From: Ralstonia insidiosa | Lineage (GTDB): Bacteria > Pseudomonadota > Gammaproteobacteria > Burkholderiales > Burkholderiaceae | Direction of reading: 5' to 3' | DNA: 64,000 nucleotides | Assembly (NCBI RefSeq): GCF_008801405.1 | Contig: NZ_VZPV01000001.1 | Coordinates: 620,001-684,000 of the forward strand | The notes under the pieces: generated by a model | Told to the model about the DNA's origin: nothing | Databases searched by the model: none | Seen by the model: only the letters and a program-made list of their open reading frames with translations | Program-made: the position numbers and the translations under genes | Part shown: one piece after another, positions 17,801 to 26,619 of the stretch | Layout: the number at the start of each line of letters is the position of its first letter | How positions within the stretch are numbered: position 1 is the stretch's first letter

Positions 17801-18679
17801 TCACTTCAGTGGCAACAGAATGTCGGTGATGGCCTCGTGCTCGGGCACGTCTGGGTAGAAGCGCACGCGCTGGAACAGCAGCGGCGCATCGCGCGGTTCC
17901 TCACCGCTGGCCGGCAGCCATTCGACATAGAGGGTGGCGACGCTCTGGCCGAGCGTGTCGTCCGAGCCCGTGTGGCGCAGTACGGCGTAGCGGCCACCGG
18001 CCAGCGTTTTGGCGGTGACGCCAGCGGCGTTGGGGGCGATCGGTGCCTGCGTGGCGGCGCAGATGTCCATGCGGAAATCGTCGGGTGCCACATCGTCGGG
18101 GCTGTTGTAGACGATGTTGTAGGTGGCCGAGACGGACGGGTGCAGCCGGTGCGCGCGGCGCCAGGCGATGAACGTGCGGAGGGTCTCGCCCAGGCGCGCG
18201 GGGTCACCACAGTGCTCGATTGCAGCAACGGGTACGGCGTTGCGTTCAACGATCTCGACGGCATGGGGTTGCGGTTGTGCGGGCATGTGTTCGCTCCTGA
18301 GGGCGCGCAGCGCCTGTAGATCGGTGGCCCAGGTGCCCCACTGTGGCGCCGCCCGAAAGTCCGACGGCGATTGTCCCGTCTGCTTGCGGAACGCACGCGC
18401 AAAGGCCTCCGGCGCCTCGTAGCCGCATGCCAGCGCGATGTCAGTGATGCGCGCCGCGTCGCGATAGGCGAGCTGGTGCGCGGCACGTTTGAGCCGCAGC
18501 AACTGCACATAGCGCCCGACGTTCATGCCGAACAGCAGCGTGAACTGGCGGTGGAAGTGGTACTTCGAGAACGCCGCCACTTCGGCCAGTCCATCCACGT
18601 CCAGCACGTCCTCTAGATGCGCGTCGATGTGCGCGAGCACGGCGCGCATGCGGGCGAGGTAGTAGTCGGTGGTGGTCAA
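17801..18679 (-). CDS. AraC-family regulator with GyrI-like effector domain
   Basis: About 292 aa. N-terminal AraC DNA-binding domain: LAEVAAFSKYHFHRQFTLLFG and ITDIALACGYEAPEAFARAFRKQTGQSPSDFR. The C-terminal ~155 residues are a GyrI-like small-molecule-binding domain (VPVAAIEHCGDPARLGETL, WLPASGEEPRDAPL). The start is uncertain. A TTG at 18679 has AGGAG ten bases upstream and gives the usual LTTTDYYLARM beginning; an ATG at 18649 is the alternative. These Rob/GyrI-type regulators often sense toxic compounds. Confidence 0.87.
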   Translation of the reverse strand: MTTTDYYLARMRAVLAHIDAHLEDVLDVDGLAEVAAFSKYHFHRQFTLLFGMNVGRYVQLLRLKRAAHQLAYRDAARITDIALACGYEAPEAFARAFRKQTGQSPSDFRAAPQWGTWATDLQALRALRSEHMPAQPQPHAVEIVERNAVPVAAIEHCGDPARLGETLRTFIAWRRAHRLHPSVSATYNIVYNSPDDVAPDDFRMDICAATQAPIAPNAAGVTAKTLAGGRYAVLRHTGSDDTLGQSVATLYVEWLPASGEEPRDAPLLFQRVRFYPDVPEHEAITDILLPLK

Positions 18680-18903
18680 TGGGAAAGGGCTCCTGGGTGG
18701 CGATACGGTAACGGTGTGGGGCTGCACGTGCCTGACAAAAATTGCTCGATTGGTTTGCACACCCTTCTTTGAAAGGGGCGCGGCGCGCACATCACTCTGA
18801 TAGCATCCCTAAGCCCTTCTCGGGGCGCCGTCTGGCGGGCCGAGACAATGCGCAGGCTGCCCGTACCGACGTATCCAAAACAACCACACAGAAGAAACAG
18901 GGT

Positions 18904-19533
18904 ATGCAAAACAACAACAGTAGGTTTGGGGGCGGAGCTTTGGTGCGCCGCATTGTCATGGCTTCGGCGCTGGTTGGCGCGGCGCTGCTGACGGGGTGCG
19001 CAAGCACTTACGTTGACACAGCGACCAAGCTGGTTCCTGCCTCGGAGATGAAAAAGGTCGCCGATCCGAAACCCGTGCAACTGGTGTTTGAGTTCCAGAC
19101 CAAAGGGGCGCCCAACCCGCGTGCCACTACGCTGCTGAAGGACACCGTCGCCAAGGAAGTGGTCGATGCCGGCTTGTTCTCGAAGGTTGCGACCGACCCG
19201 ACGCCAAACGTAAGCATGCTCAATGTCACGCTGAACAACGTGCCGCTCACGGACAACCCTGGGGCCAAGGGTTTTGTTACGGGGCTGACTTTCGGTCTGG
19301 CGGGCAGTGCGGTCACTGATGGCTACATCTGCACGGTCAGTTATCTGCCAGCGGGGCAGGCTACCCCGATCGTCAAAACGGCGCGTCACGCCATTCACAC
19401 CACGATGGGCAATGCCAATCCGCCGGCAGGCGTACAAAAAGCGGCTTCGATGTTAGATGCCGTCCAACAGATGACGCGCGACGTCGTCAGCAATGCGCTG
19501 AAGGATCTGTCCTATGACACGGCGTTCAACTGA
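18904..19533 (+). CDS. Lipoprotein of unknown function, first of an overlapping pair
   Basis: 209 aa. The signal peptide ends in a lipobox (ALLTGCAST, Cys at about residue 37). The mature part begins with a Lys/Pro-rich segment and VQLVFEFQTKGAPNPRATTLLKDTV, and a Gly-rich hydrophobic patch (FVTGLTFGLAGSAVTDGY) lies mid-protein. I do not recognise a named family. The start at 18904 is the Met nearest the signal peptide. Its last 20 bases overlap the next gene, which also encodes a lipoprotein, so the two products probably work together in the envelope. Confidence 0.8.
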   Translation: MQNNNSRFGGGALVRRIVMASALVGAALLTGCASTYVDTATKLVPASEMKKVADPKPVQLVFEFQTKGAPNPRATTLLKDTVAKEVVDAGLFSKVATDPTPNVSMLNVTLNNVPLTDNPGAKGFVTGLTFGLAGSAVTDGYICTVSYLPAGQATPIVKTARHAIHTTMGNANPPAGVQKAASMLDAVQQMTRDVVSNALKDLSYDTAFN

Positions 19534-20116
19534 TTCGGGTACGGCGCGCACGGCATGGGTGGCGTTGCTGGCGGCTGCTTCGCTGTTGGCGGGCTGCGCG
19601 GAAATGCCGATGAACCCACCGAAACCGACCATCGAGAACGCCGCGAAATTGCGTGGAGGCAATCCCGCGATAGGCTCCGTCGAGGTCGGCAAGTTCACAC
19701 TCGATACTGCGCAGTCGGCAAGCCTGGACAAGGGTGTCAGCATCCGGAGCAACATGGTGCGCTCGCCGGTGGAGGGCTCGTTCGCCCAATACCTGCGGGA
19801 GACGTTGCGTGTGGAACTGCAGTCAGCGGGTCTGCTGGATGCGGGTTCCGATGCGGTGATTACTGGCACGCTGCTCGATAGCACCGTCGAGGCGCCGGTG
19901 GGCATGGGCAAGGCGGCGCTGGCGGCGCGATTCGTGGTTACGCGAGCTGGTTCGGTCCGCTACGACCGTGCCCTGCGCACAGAGGCGTCGTGGGATTCTC
20001 CCTTCATCGGGGTCTCGGCGATTCCGCAGGCGGCAGGGCAATATGAGGCCCTCTATCGCAAGCTGGTCGGTACCTTGTTGGACGATCCCGCATTTCGTGC
20101 GGCGGTTGCCAGGTAA
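19514..20116 (+). CDS. Lipoprotein of unknown function, second of an overlapping pair
   Basis: 200 aa with a clear lipobox (LLAGCAEMP, Cys near residue 28). The mature region has alternating beta-like stretches (GSVEVGKFTLDTAQ; AVITGTLLDSTVEAPVG; RFVVTRAGSVRYDRAL) and a C-terminal helix (YEALYRKLVGTLLDDPAFRAAV). It starts 20 bases inside the preceding gene. A strong terminator follows, so the pair is a two-gene unit. Function unknown; a role in outer-membrane assembly or an envelope complex is only a guess. Confidence 0.8.
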   Translation: MTRRSTDSGTARTAWVALLAAASLLAGCAEMPMNPPKPTIENAAKLRGGNPAIGSVEVGKFTLDTAQSASLDKGVSIRSNMVRSPVEGSFAQYLRETLRVELQSAGLLDAGSDAVITGTLLDSTVEAPVGMGKAALAARFVVTRAGSVRYDRALRTEASWDSPFIGVSAIPQAAGQYEALYRKLVGTLLDDPAFRAAVAR

Positions 20117-20145
20117 TCGATTGCCGTTCATCGTGAGCAAGGAAG

Positions 20146-20169
20146 CCGCCCTTCGGGGCGGTTTTCTTT
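20146..20169 (+). terminator. Rho-independent terminator after the lipoprotein pair
   Basis: Stem CCGCCC / GGGCGG with a TTCG tetraloop (20146-20161), followed by TTTTCTTTT. Confidence 0.88.
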
Positions 20170-20365
20170 TGGGCGCGCCGATGTATCACACCTGAAACCG
20201 TTTCGCTTGCGCAGACCTGCACGGCCAAGTGTCCGCCAAGACTCCCTGCCCGCGGTGGCAGATGCGGTGTTGCATGGCGCGTTCATTGCGGCGTATTTCC
20301 TTCCGCGCGTTTCGGCGGCACGCGATGTTGCACCCCCCGGACTCCCGCCGATGAGGAGACGCACC

Positions 20366-20659
20366 ATGGCAACTTTTCTGGCCCTGCTGAATTTCACCGA
20401 CCAGGGCATCCGCACCATCAAGGACACCACCAAACGGGCCGCCGCGGCCCGTGAGTTGGCCAAGGCGGCCGGCATCGATATGAGGGAAACCTACTGGACG
20501 CTGGGCCAGTACGATCTTGTGGTGATTTGCGAAGGGCCGGACGACGCCGCGATGACGTCGTTCGGGCTGGCACTGGCTTCGGCCGGCAATGTCCGTTCCC
20601 AGACGCTGCGGGCGTTTTCCGCCGATGAGATGAACGGCATTCTCAGCAAAATCCCGTAA
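20366..20659 (+). CDS. GYD-domain protein
   Basis: A 97-aa small cytoplasmic protein of the GYD family (name from its conserved GxYD): MATFLALLNFTDQGIRTIKD, then YWTLGQYDLVVICEGPDDAAM. The fold is a ferredoxin-like dimer; the function is not established. The ATG at 20366 has AGGAG upstream. Terminators flank it on both sides, so it is a single-gene unit. Confidence 0.88.
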   Translation: MATFLALLNFTDQGIRTIKDTTKRAAAARELAKAAGIDMRETYWTLGQYDLVVICEGPDDAAMTSFGLALASAGNVRSQTLRAFSADEMNGILSKIP

Positions 20660-20687
20660 GCGTGGCGTCATTGCACACGCAACAAAA

Positions 20688-20707
20688 AACCGCCCCGAAG
20701 GGCGGTT
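20688..20707. terminator. Bidirectional terminator between the GYD gene and metK
   Basis: AACCGCCC / GGGCGGTT stem with a CGAA loop. It is preceded by AACAAAAA and followed by TTCGTTTTT, so it can end transcription from both convergent genes. Confidence 0.85.
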
Positions 20708-20729
20708 TCGTTTTTGCAGCAACGCGGGC

Positions 20730-21920
20730 TCAGGCGAATGCCTTGGCCGGCTCACCCTTCAGGCCAGCCGCTTCGCGCAGCAGCAGGGCCTTGTCGGTGG
20801 CTTCCCAGCTGAACTCCGGCTCTTCACGGCCGAAATGGCCGTAGGCAGCCGTCTTTTCGTAGACCGGGCGCAGCAGGTCGAGCATCTGCACGATGCCCTT
20901 CGGACGCAGGTCGAAGTGCTCGTGCACGAGCTTGGCGATCTGGTCGTCCGGGATCACGCCGGTGCCTTCCGTGTACACGGTGATGTTGATCGGGCGTGCC
21001 ACGCCAATCGCGTAGCTCACCTGCACCTGGCACTGGCGCGCCAGACCGGCGGCCACCACGTTCTTGGCCACGTAGCGTGCAGCGTACGCTGCCGAGCGGT
21101 CGACCTTCGACGGGTCCTTGCCCGAGAACGCGCCGCCGCCGTGCGGGGCTGCGCCGCCGTACGTGTCGACGATGATCTTGCGGCCGGTCAGGCCGCAGTC
21201 ACCCTGCGGGCCGCCGATGACGAAGCGGCCGGTCGGGTTCACCAGATACTTGGTGTCGGCCAGCATGTGCGAGGGCAGCACCGGCTTGATGATGTCTTCG
21301 ATCACGGCTTCGCGGATGGCTTCTTGCGACATCTCCGGCGCGTGCTGGGTCGACAGCACCACGGTGTCCACGCTGTGCGGCTTGCCGTCCACATAGCGCA
21401 CCGTCACCTGCGACTTGGCGTCCGGGCGCAGCCAGGGCAGGCGGCCGTCGCGGCGCAGTTGCGACTGGCGCTCGACCAGGCGGTGTGCGTAGTAGATCGG
21501 GAAGGGCATCAGCTCGGGCGTTTCATCGCACGCGTAGCCGAACATCAGGCCCTGGTCACCGGCGCCTTGGTTCAGGTAGTCGTCCGATGCGCGGTCGACG
21601 CCCTGGGCGATATCCGGCGATTGCTTGTCGTAAGCGACGAGCACGGCACAGCCCTTGTAGTCGATGCCGTAGTCGGTGTTGTCGTAACCGATGCGCTTGA
21701 TGGTTTCGCGCGCAACCTGGATGTAGTCGACATTGGCCGACGTGGTGATTTCACCCGCCAGCACCACCAGACCGGTGTTGCACAGCGTTTCTGCTGCGAC
21801 GCGCGCATATTTGTCCTGGGCGAGGATGGCGTCCAGGATGGCGTCGGAAATCTGGTCGGCGACCTTGTCGGGATGGCCCTCGGAGACGGATTCCGAGGTG
21901 AAGAGGAAGTCGTTTGACAC
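20730..21920 (-). CDS. metK: S-adenosylmethionine synthase
   Basis: A 396-aa cytoplasmic enzyme making S-adenosylmethionine from methionine and ATP. Family signatures: GHPDKVADQISDAILDAIL near the start, GAGDQGLMFGYACDETPE, and the Gly-rich loop GGGAFSGKDPSKVDRSAAY. The GTG at 21920 (encoding MSNDFLFTSE) has GGAGC about 10 bases upstream and matches the family length. An in-frame ATG at 21962 would add 14 atypical residues. I looked for a SAM-binding riboswitch upstream and saw no recognisable one. It is divergent from the lipid A acyltransferase genes. Confidence 0.97.
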   Translation of the reverse strand: MSNDFLFTSESVSEGHPDKVADQISDAILDAILAQDKYARVAAETLCNTGLVVLAGEITTSANVDYIQVARETIKRIGYDNTDYGIDYKGCAVLVAYDKQSPDIAQGVDRASDDYLNQGAGDQGLMFGYACDETPELMPFPIYYAHRLVERQSQLRRDGRLPWLRPDAKSQVTVRYVDGKPHSVDTVVLSTQHAPEMSQEAIREAVIEDIIKPVLPSHMLADTKYLVNPTGRFVIGGPQGDCGLTGRKIIVDTYGGAAPHGGGAFSGKDPSKVDRSAAYAARYVAKNVVAAGLARQCQVQVSYAIGVARPINITVYTEGTGVIPDDQIAKLVHEHFDLRPKGIVQMLDLLRPVYEKTAAYGHFGREEPEFSWEATDKALLLREAAGLKGEPAKAFA

Positions 21921-22167
21921 GGCTGTAAGCTCCAGAATGGCGAACTTGCTATTACGCGCCATCCGTTTGAGCCACGGCCGGCGACGCTTTAGCGGTATTT
22001 AGTAACCTTGCCCAGGTTTGTGGCCCGACAAGGATTCGCCCCGCAAGTTGTCAGTTAACTCGGCGAATCGCGCTATTATACGCGGCACTTTTTGGGGCCG
22101 CAGCACGGGCTGCCCAAGACCCTGCTCCTCTGTCGACTGCGACCAACACATTGCTGCGACCGCACGC

Positions 22168-23016
22168 ATGACCTTCCTGTTCTGGCTGTTTTCACGCTTG
22201 CCCCTGTCAGTGCTGCAGGCGTTGGGCGGCTGGCTGGGAGCGCTGGCCGCCAGAGTGCCCGGCCGCTATCACGATCGGCTGATCGCCAACTTCCGTCACG
22301 CCTATCCGGACGCCACGCCCGCCATGCTCAAGGAGGCGGCCCGCTCTGCCGGCCGCATGGTCTTCGAGATGCCGTATTTCTGGGTGCGCAAGAACGGGGC
22401 GGATGTTGCTCCGCACTTGTTCAACGTCTGCCGACCGATCATCGAGCGTGCGCTCGCAGATGGGCGCGGTCTGATCTTCCTGACGCCGCACCTGGGCTGT
22501 TTCGAAGTGCTGCCGCAGGCCTATGCGCGTGAGCATCCCGTCACGTCGCTCTTCAAGCCGCCGCACAAGGCAAGCCTGCGCAACTGGATCGAGACTATGC
22601 GCGCGGGACCGAACATGTCCATGGCGCCGGCCGACCCGCGCGGCGTGCGCATGCTGGTGCGCGCACTCAAGCGCGGCGAGGCCATCGGCATCCTGCCTGA
22701 TCAGACCCCCACGGGTGGCGAAGGTGTGTGGGCGCCGTTCTTCGGCAAGCCCGCCTATACGATGACGCTGGTGCACCGCCTGCACCGGCTGACGGGTGCG
22801 CCTGTGGTCGCATTGTTTGCCGAGCGCCTGCCGCGCGGCGGCGGCTATCGCCTGCACGTGCAGGACATCGGCGATTTGCCTGAAGACGCAACGCAAGCCG
22901 CCACCCGCATCAATGCCGCCATCGAGCAGTTGATTGCCGTGGCACCGACGCAATATCTGTGGGGCTATAACCGCTACAAGCACCCCAAGGGCGCGGACGC
23001 TCCGCCCGCTGCCTGA
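22168..23016 (+). CDS. Lipid A biosynthesis acyltransferase (LpxL/HtrB family), first copy
   Basis: A 282-aa membrane-associated acyltransferase with an N-terminal hydrophobic anchor (MTFLFWLFSRLPLSVLQALG). The catalytic H-x4-E motif is in LIFLTPHLGCFEVLPQ (about residues 107-122), and the conserved GILPDQTPTGGEGVWAPFFG binds acyl donor/phosphate. LpxL-type enzymes add a secondary acyl chain to Kdo2-lipid IVA. The ATG at 22168 was chosen because it begins the membrane anchor. Eighteen bases separate it from a second, divergent member of the family. Confidence 0.92.
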   Translation: MTFLFWLFSRLPLSVLQALGGWLGALAARVPGRYHDRLIANFRHAYPDATPAMLKEAARSAGRMVFEMPYFWVRKNGADVAPHLFNVCRPIIERALADGRGLIFLTPHLGCFEVLPQAYAREHPVTSLFKPPHKASLRNWIETMRAGPNMSMAPADPRGVRMLVRALKRGEAIGILPDQTPTGGEGVWAPFFGKPAYTMTLVHRLHRLTGAPVVALFAERLPRGGGYRLHVQDIGDLPEDATQAATRINAAIEQLIAVAPTQYLWGYNRYKHPKGADAPPAA

Positions 23017-23033
23017 CGAGACTGCTGCACTTT

Positions 23034-23927
23034 ATGGAACGTTTCACTGCCAAACTCGGACTCGGCTTTCTATGGCTGCTGTCCTTCCTGCCCTACAGCT
23101 TCGTCGCCCGCTTTGGCGAGGGGCTGGGCGGGCTGCTGTACCGCATTCCCAATGGCCGCCGCCGTGTGGTGTTGGCCAACCTCAAGGCGTGCTTCCCGGA
23201 GAAATCCGATGCGGAACGCGAAGCGATGGCGCACGAGGTCTTCCGCAAGGTCTTCCGCAGCTTTGCCGAGCGCTCGTTCGCGTGGTTCGCGTCAGAGAAG
23301 CGCCTGATGCGCGTGGTCAAGATCGACGATCAGGCCAACCTGCCGGCGCTGCATGGCCAGCCGCATATTCTCGTCACGCTGCACCTGTCGGGTGTGGAGA
23401 TCGGCGCACTGGCGCTGACGGAATATCTGCGTACGAACACCGGCAATGCGGGCTGCTCGCTGTACACGCGCATGGCCAACCCGGCGCTGGATGATGCCGT
23501 GAAGGCGCTGCGCAGCCGCTTCGGCGCGACCATGGTGTCGCGCAACGAAAACATCCGCCAGATCATGCGGACCATCAAGCGCGGCGAGGCACTGCAGCTG
23601 ATCTCCGACATGGATTTCGGCGAGCGCGACTCGGAGTTCGTGCCATTCTTTGGTGTGCCCGCGCTCACGCTCAACGCCATCCCGCGCATGGCGTCGATGA
23701 CCGGCGCCAAGGTCATCCCGATGTACACCGAGATCCTGCCGAACTACGAAGGCTACGCGCTGCGCATCCTGCCCGCGTGGGAGAACTACCCCACCGGCGA
23801 CCTGACCGCCGACACGCGTCGCATGAACGCCTTCTTTGAAGACGCCATCCGCCCGCGTATTACCGAGTACTACTGGGTGCACAAGCGCTTCAAGCACCGC
23901 CCGGAAGGCATGCCTGGCATTTATTGA
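23034..23927 (+). CDS. Lipid A biosynthesis acyltransferase (LpxL/HtrB family), second copy
   Basis: 297 aa with an N-terminal hydrophobic segment (LGFLWLLSFLPYSFVARFG), the H-x4-E site in ILVTLHLSGVEIGALAL, and LISDMDFGERDSEFVPFFG in place of the first copy's DQTPTGGEG loop. The two copies clearly differ, so they probably add different secondary acyl chains or act at different positions of lipid A. It is co-transcribed with the first copy, with dapF following after 90 bases. Confidence 0.92.
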   Translation: MERFTAKLGLGFLWLLSFLPYSFVARFGEGLGGLLYRIPNGRRRVVLANLKACFPEKSDAEREAMAHEVFRKVFRSFAERSFAWFASEKRLMRVVKIDDQANLPALHGQPHILVTLHLSGVEIGALALTEYLRTNTGNAGCSLYTRMANPALDDAVKALRSRFGATMVSRNENIRQIMRTIKRGEALQLISDMDFGERDSEFVPFFGVPALTLNAIPRMASMTGAKVIPMYTEILPNYEGYALRILPAWENYPTGDLTADTRRMNAFFEDAIRPRITEYYWVHKRFKHRPEGMPGIY

Positions 23928-24016
23928 CGCCCGGGGCGGGCCGGCCCGGCTCGCTTTAGAATGGGCGTTTTCCGAACGCTCACCGCCGCCTGGGTCACCT
24001 TGGGCGGCCTACCACC

Positions 24017-24895
24017 GTGAAACTGCACTTCACCAAGATGCACGGCGCGGGCAACGACTTTGTCGTGCTCGACGGCATCCAGACCCCGATCGACTTCACC
24101 CCTGAGCAATGGGCCGCCATTGCTGATCGCCACTTTGGCGTGGGGGCAGACCAGCTCTTGCTGGTCGAGCGCTCGACACGCCCGGATGTCGATTTCCGCT
24201 ATCGCATCTTCAACCACGACGGTGGCGAGGTGGAGCACTGCGGCAACGGTGCGCGCTGCTTCGTGAAGTTCGTCACCGACCGGGGGTTGACCGACAAGCG
24301 CACCGTGCGCGTGGAAGTCATGAACGGCATCGCCACGCTCACGATGCAGGACGATGGCCGGGTGACCGTCGACATGGGCGCGCCCGTCTTCGAAGCCGCG
24401 CGTCTGCCGTTCCTACCCGAGGGCTTGCCCACGCGCACCGAAGGCCGCGACACGCTGCACGCGCTGCAGATCAACGGCCGCACCGAGTGGCTGTCGACAG
24501 TATCAATGGGCAACCCGCACGCGGTGCAAGTGGTGGACGACACCGAGGCCTTCCCCGTGCTGGAAGACGGTCCGCTGATCGAATCACACGCCGTGTTTCC
24601 GCGCCGCGTGAATGCGGGCTTCATGCAGATCGTCGATCGTCACGCCATCCGCCTGCGCGTGTATGAGCGCGGTGCGGGCGAGACGCTTGCCTGCGGCACC
24701 GGCGCCTGCGCGGCCGTGGTGGCGGGTATCCGCCGTGGCCTGATCGATTCGCCCGTCAAGGTAGCCACGCATGGCGGCGACCTGACCATCGCCTGGGCGG
24801 GCGAGGGCGAGCCGGTGATGATGACTGGCCCCGCGACGACCGTCTTTGAAGGCACGCTGGATCTGGATGCATTGAAGCTGACCGCTGCGCACTGA
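24017..24895 (+). CDS. dapF: Diaminopimelate epimerase
   Basis: A 292-aa enzyme converting LL- to meso-diaminopimelate in the lysine/peptidoglycan pathway. Both catalytic cysteines are present: CGNGARCF (about residue 75) and ACGTGACAAVVAG (about 230). The N-terminus MKLHFTKMHGAGNDFVVLDG is diagnostic. It starts at a GTG at 24017, the only start that fits the family N-terminus. Confidence 0.96.
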   Translation: MKLHFTKMHGAGNDFVVLDGIQTPIDFTPEQWAAIADRHFGVGADQLLLVERSTRPDVDFRYRIFNHDGGEVEHCGNGARCFVKFVTDRGLTDKRTVRVEVMNGIATLTMQDDGRVTVDMGAPVFEAARLPFLPEGLPTRTEGRDTLHALQINGRTEWLSTVSMGNPHAVQVVDDTEAFPVLEDGPLIESHAVFPRRVNAGFMQIVDRHAIRLRVYERGAGETLACGTGACAAVVAGIRRGLIDSPVKVATHGGDLTIAWAGEGEPVMMTGPATTVFEGTLDLDALKLTAAH

Positions 24896-24956
24896 CAAGC
24901 CGAGCGCCCAACTGCGGGCGTCACGACTGCAGCCGCCATAACAACAAGGAGATTCC

Positions 24957-25784
24957 ATGGCATCGAACGGCAAGACCCTGATCGACGAGTGGCGTTACGA
25001 CGGCAGCAGCAAGTTCAAGATCGCCAAGGCGGATGCGGGGATCAAACCGTTGTCAACCGGCGGCAAGGCCACTGACCAGGAGCGCCTGGCCGAGATTGGC
25101 GCGCGGCTCGATACGCTGCAGGACATCCTTTACGCCGAGCACCGCCGCAAGGTGCTGGTGATCCTGCAGGGCATGGATACCTCCGGCAAGGATGGCACCG
25201 TGCGCAGCGTGTTCCGCGCCATGGACCCGTTGGGGTTGCGCGTGATCGGCTTCAAGGCGCCGACGCCGCTGGAGCTGGCACACGATTACCTCTGGCGTGT
25301 ACACGCCCAGGCGCCTGCACGCGGCGAGATCGTCATCTTCAACCGCAGCCACTACGAAGACGTGCTCATCACGCGCGTGCACGGCGACATCGATGCGGAT
25401 GAATGCAGGCGCCGCTACGGGCATATCAACGCGTTCGAGCAGATGCTGGTCGAGACCGGCACAACCATCGTCAAATGCTTTCTGCACATCTCCAAGGACG
25501 AACAGCGCAAGCGACTGCAGGAGCGCATCGACGATCCGCACAAGCATTGGAAGTTCGACCCTGCCGACATCTCGGAGCGCAAGTTCTGGGATGACTACAT
25601 GGATGCCTATGAGGCGGCCATCAATGCCACGGCCACGCCTGGCGCACCTTGGTATGTGGTGCCGGCGGATTCCAAGACGCACCGGAATTTGATGGTGGCG
25701 GAGATTTTGTTGCAGGTGCTGGAGGGGATGAAGCCGGAATATCCTGAGGGGAATCCGGCTTTTGAGGCTTTGAAGATCGAGTAG
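24957..25784 (+). CDS. Polyphosphate kinase 2 family protein
   Basis: 275 aa. The Walker A region is LQGMDTSGKDGTVRSVFRAM (about residues 71-90), and the Walker B/lid parts follow: IVIFNRSHYEDVLITRVH and KDEQRKRLQERIDDPHKHWKF. PPK2 enzymes use polyphosphate to phosphorylate nucleotides (ADP/AMP/GDP); the nucleotide preference cannot be read safely. The ATG at 24957 has AAGGAG upstream. A short AT-poor tail containing GGTGGTCCATCCCCGG (25812-25830), also found in the repeat at 46827, follows the gene. Confidence 0.92.
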   Translation: MASNGKTLIDEWRYDGSSKFKIAKADAGIKPLSTGGKATDQERLAEIGARLDTLQDILYAEHRRKVLVILQGMDTSGKDGTVRSVFRAMDPLGLRVIGFKAPTPLELAHDYLWRVHAQAPARGEIVIFNRSHYEDVLITRVHGDIDADECRRRYGHINAFEQMLVETGTTIVKCFLHISKDEQRKRLQERIDDPHKHWKFDPADISERKFWDDYMDAYEAAINATATPGAPWYVVPADSKTHRNLMVAEILLQVLEGMKPEYPEGNPAFEALKIE

Positions 25785-25860
25785 GGATTGGGTATGGCGG
25801 GGTTGGGCTTTGGTGGTCCATCCCCGGCATGGGATTGAACAAAGGAAAAACCAGAAAAAC

Positions 25861-25894
25861 AAAACCCCGGCGAACAACATTCACCGGGGTTTTT
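25861..25894. terminator. Bidirectional terminator between ppk2 and pyrE
   Basis: AAAACCCCGG (25861-25870) pairs with CCGGGGTTTT (25884-25893) around a 13-base loop. T-runs follow in both directions, so it serves the convergent ppk2 and pyrE genes. Confidence 0.85.
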
Positions 25895-25909
25895 CACAAC
25901 ATCAAGCGT

Positions 25910-26587
25910 TCAAATTGCGCTAACGCCGTACTTATCCCGATACGCCGCAGCCTTCTCGCGATACCCCGCCAGCGCCGGATCACCAGCGCCATCCAGATAC
26001 CCCAGCAAGTCGTCCAGGTTCGCAATCGACACAACCGGCATGCCGTATTGGGCTTGCACATCCTGCACCGCAGAGCGCTCGCCGATATCCACAGCATTGC
26101 CGCTGCGCTCCATCCGATCCATCAGGATCAGCACTGCCGCCGGCGTGGCGCCCGCCGCGCGAATCAGCTCCACCGACTCGCGCACCGAGGTGCCGGCCGA
26201 GATCACGTCATCAACGATCACCACGCGCCCTTGCAGCTTCGCGCCGACCAGGCTGCCGCCTTCACCGTGGTCCTTGGCTTCCTTGCGGTTGTACGCAAAA
26301 CCCACATCGCGGCCCATGCCCGCCAGCGCCACGGCAGTGGCCGATGCCAGCGTGATGCCCTTGTAAGCCGGCCCGAACAGCATGTCGAACTCGACGCCCG
26401 AGTCCAGCAGGGTTTTCGCATAGAATTGCGCGACTTGGCCTAACAGTCCGCCGTTTGCGAACTTGCCGGCGTTGAAGAAATAGGGCGACGTCCGCCCCGC
26501 CTTGGTCACGAATTCCCCGAACGACAGCACGCCTGCTTCCACCGCAAAGCGGATGAAGGATTGGCGCAACTCGCTGTTTTGGCTCAT
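25910..26587 (-). CDS. pyrE: Orotate phosphoribosyltransferase
   Basis: A 225-aa enzyme that joins orotate and PRPP to form OMP in pyrimidine synthesis. Motifs: FGEFVTKAGRTSPYFFNAGKF near the N-terminus, MLFGPAYKGITLASATAVAL, and the PRPP-binding motif VVIVDDVISAGTS. Only 32 bases separate its start from the divergent xth gene, so its promoter must overlap xth or its 5' region. Confidence 0.96.
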   Translation of the reverse strand: MSQNSELRQSFIRFAVEAGVLSFGEFVTKAGRTSPYFFNAGKFANGGLLGQVAQFYAKTLLDSGVEFDMLFGPAYKGITLASATAVALAGMGRDVGFAYNRKEAKDHGEGGSLVGAKLQGRVVIVDDVISAGTSVRESVELIRAAGATPAAVLILMDRMERSGNAVDIGERSAVQDVQAQYGMPVVSIANLDDLLGYLDGAGDPALAGYREKAAAYRDKYGVSAI

Positions 26588-26619
26588 CTTTTTTCTCTGG
26601 TCTGCAAAAAAGTCCCGCC

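Noticed and set aside
21921..22167. SAM-binding riboswitch upstream of metK
   Set aside because: I found no conserved SAM-riboswitch core or convincing paired elements in this gap.
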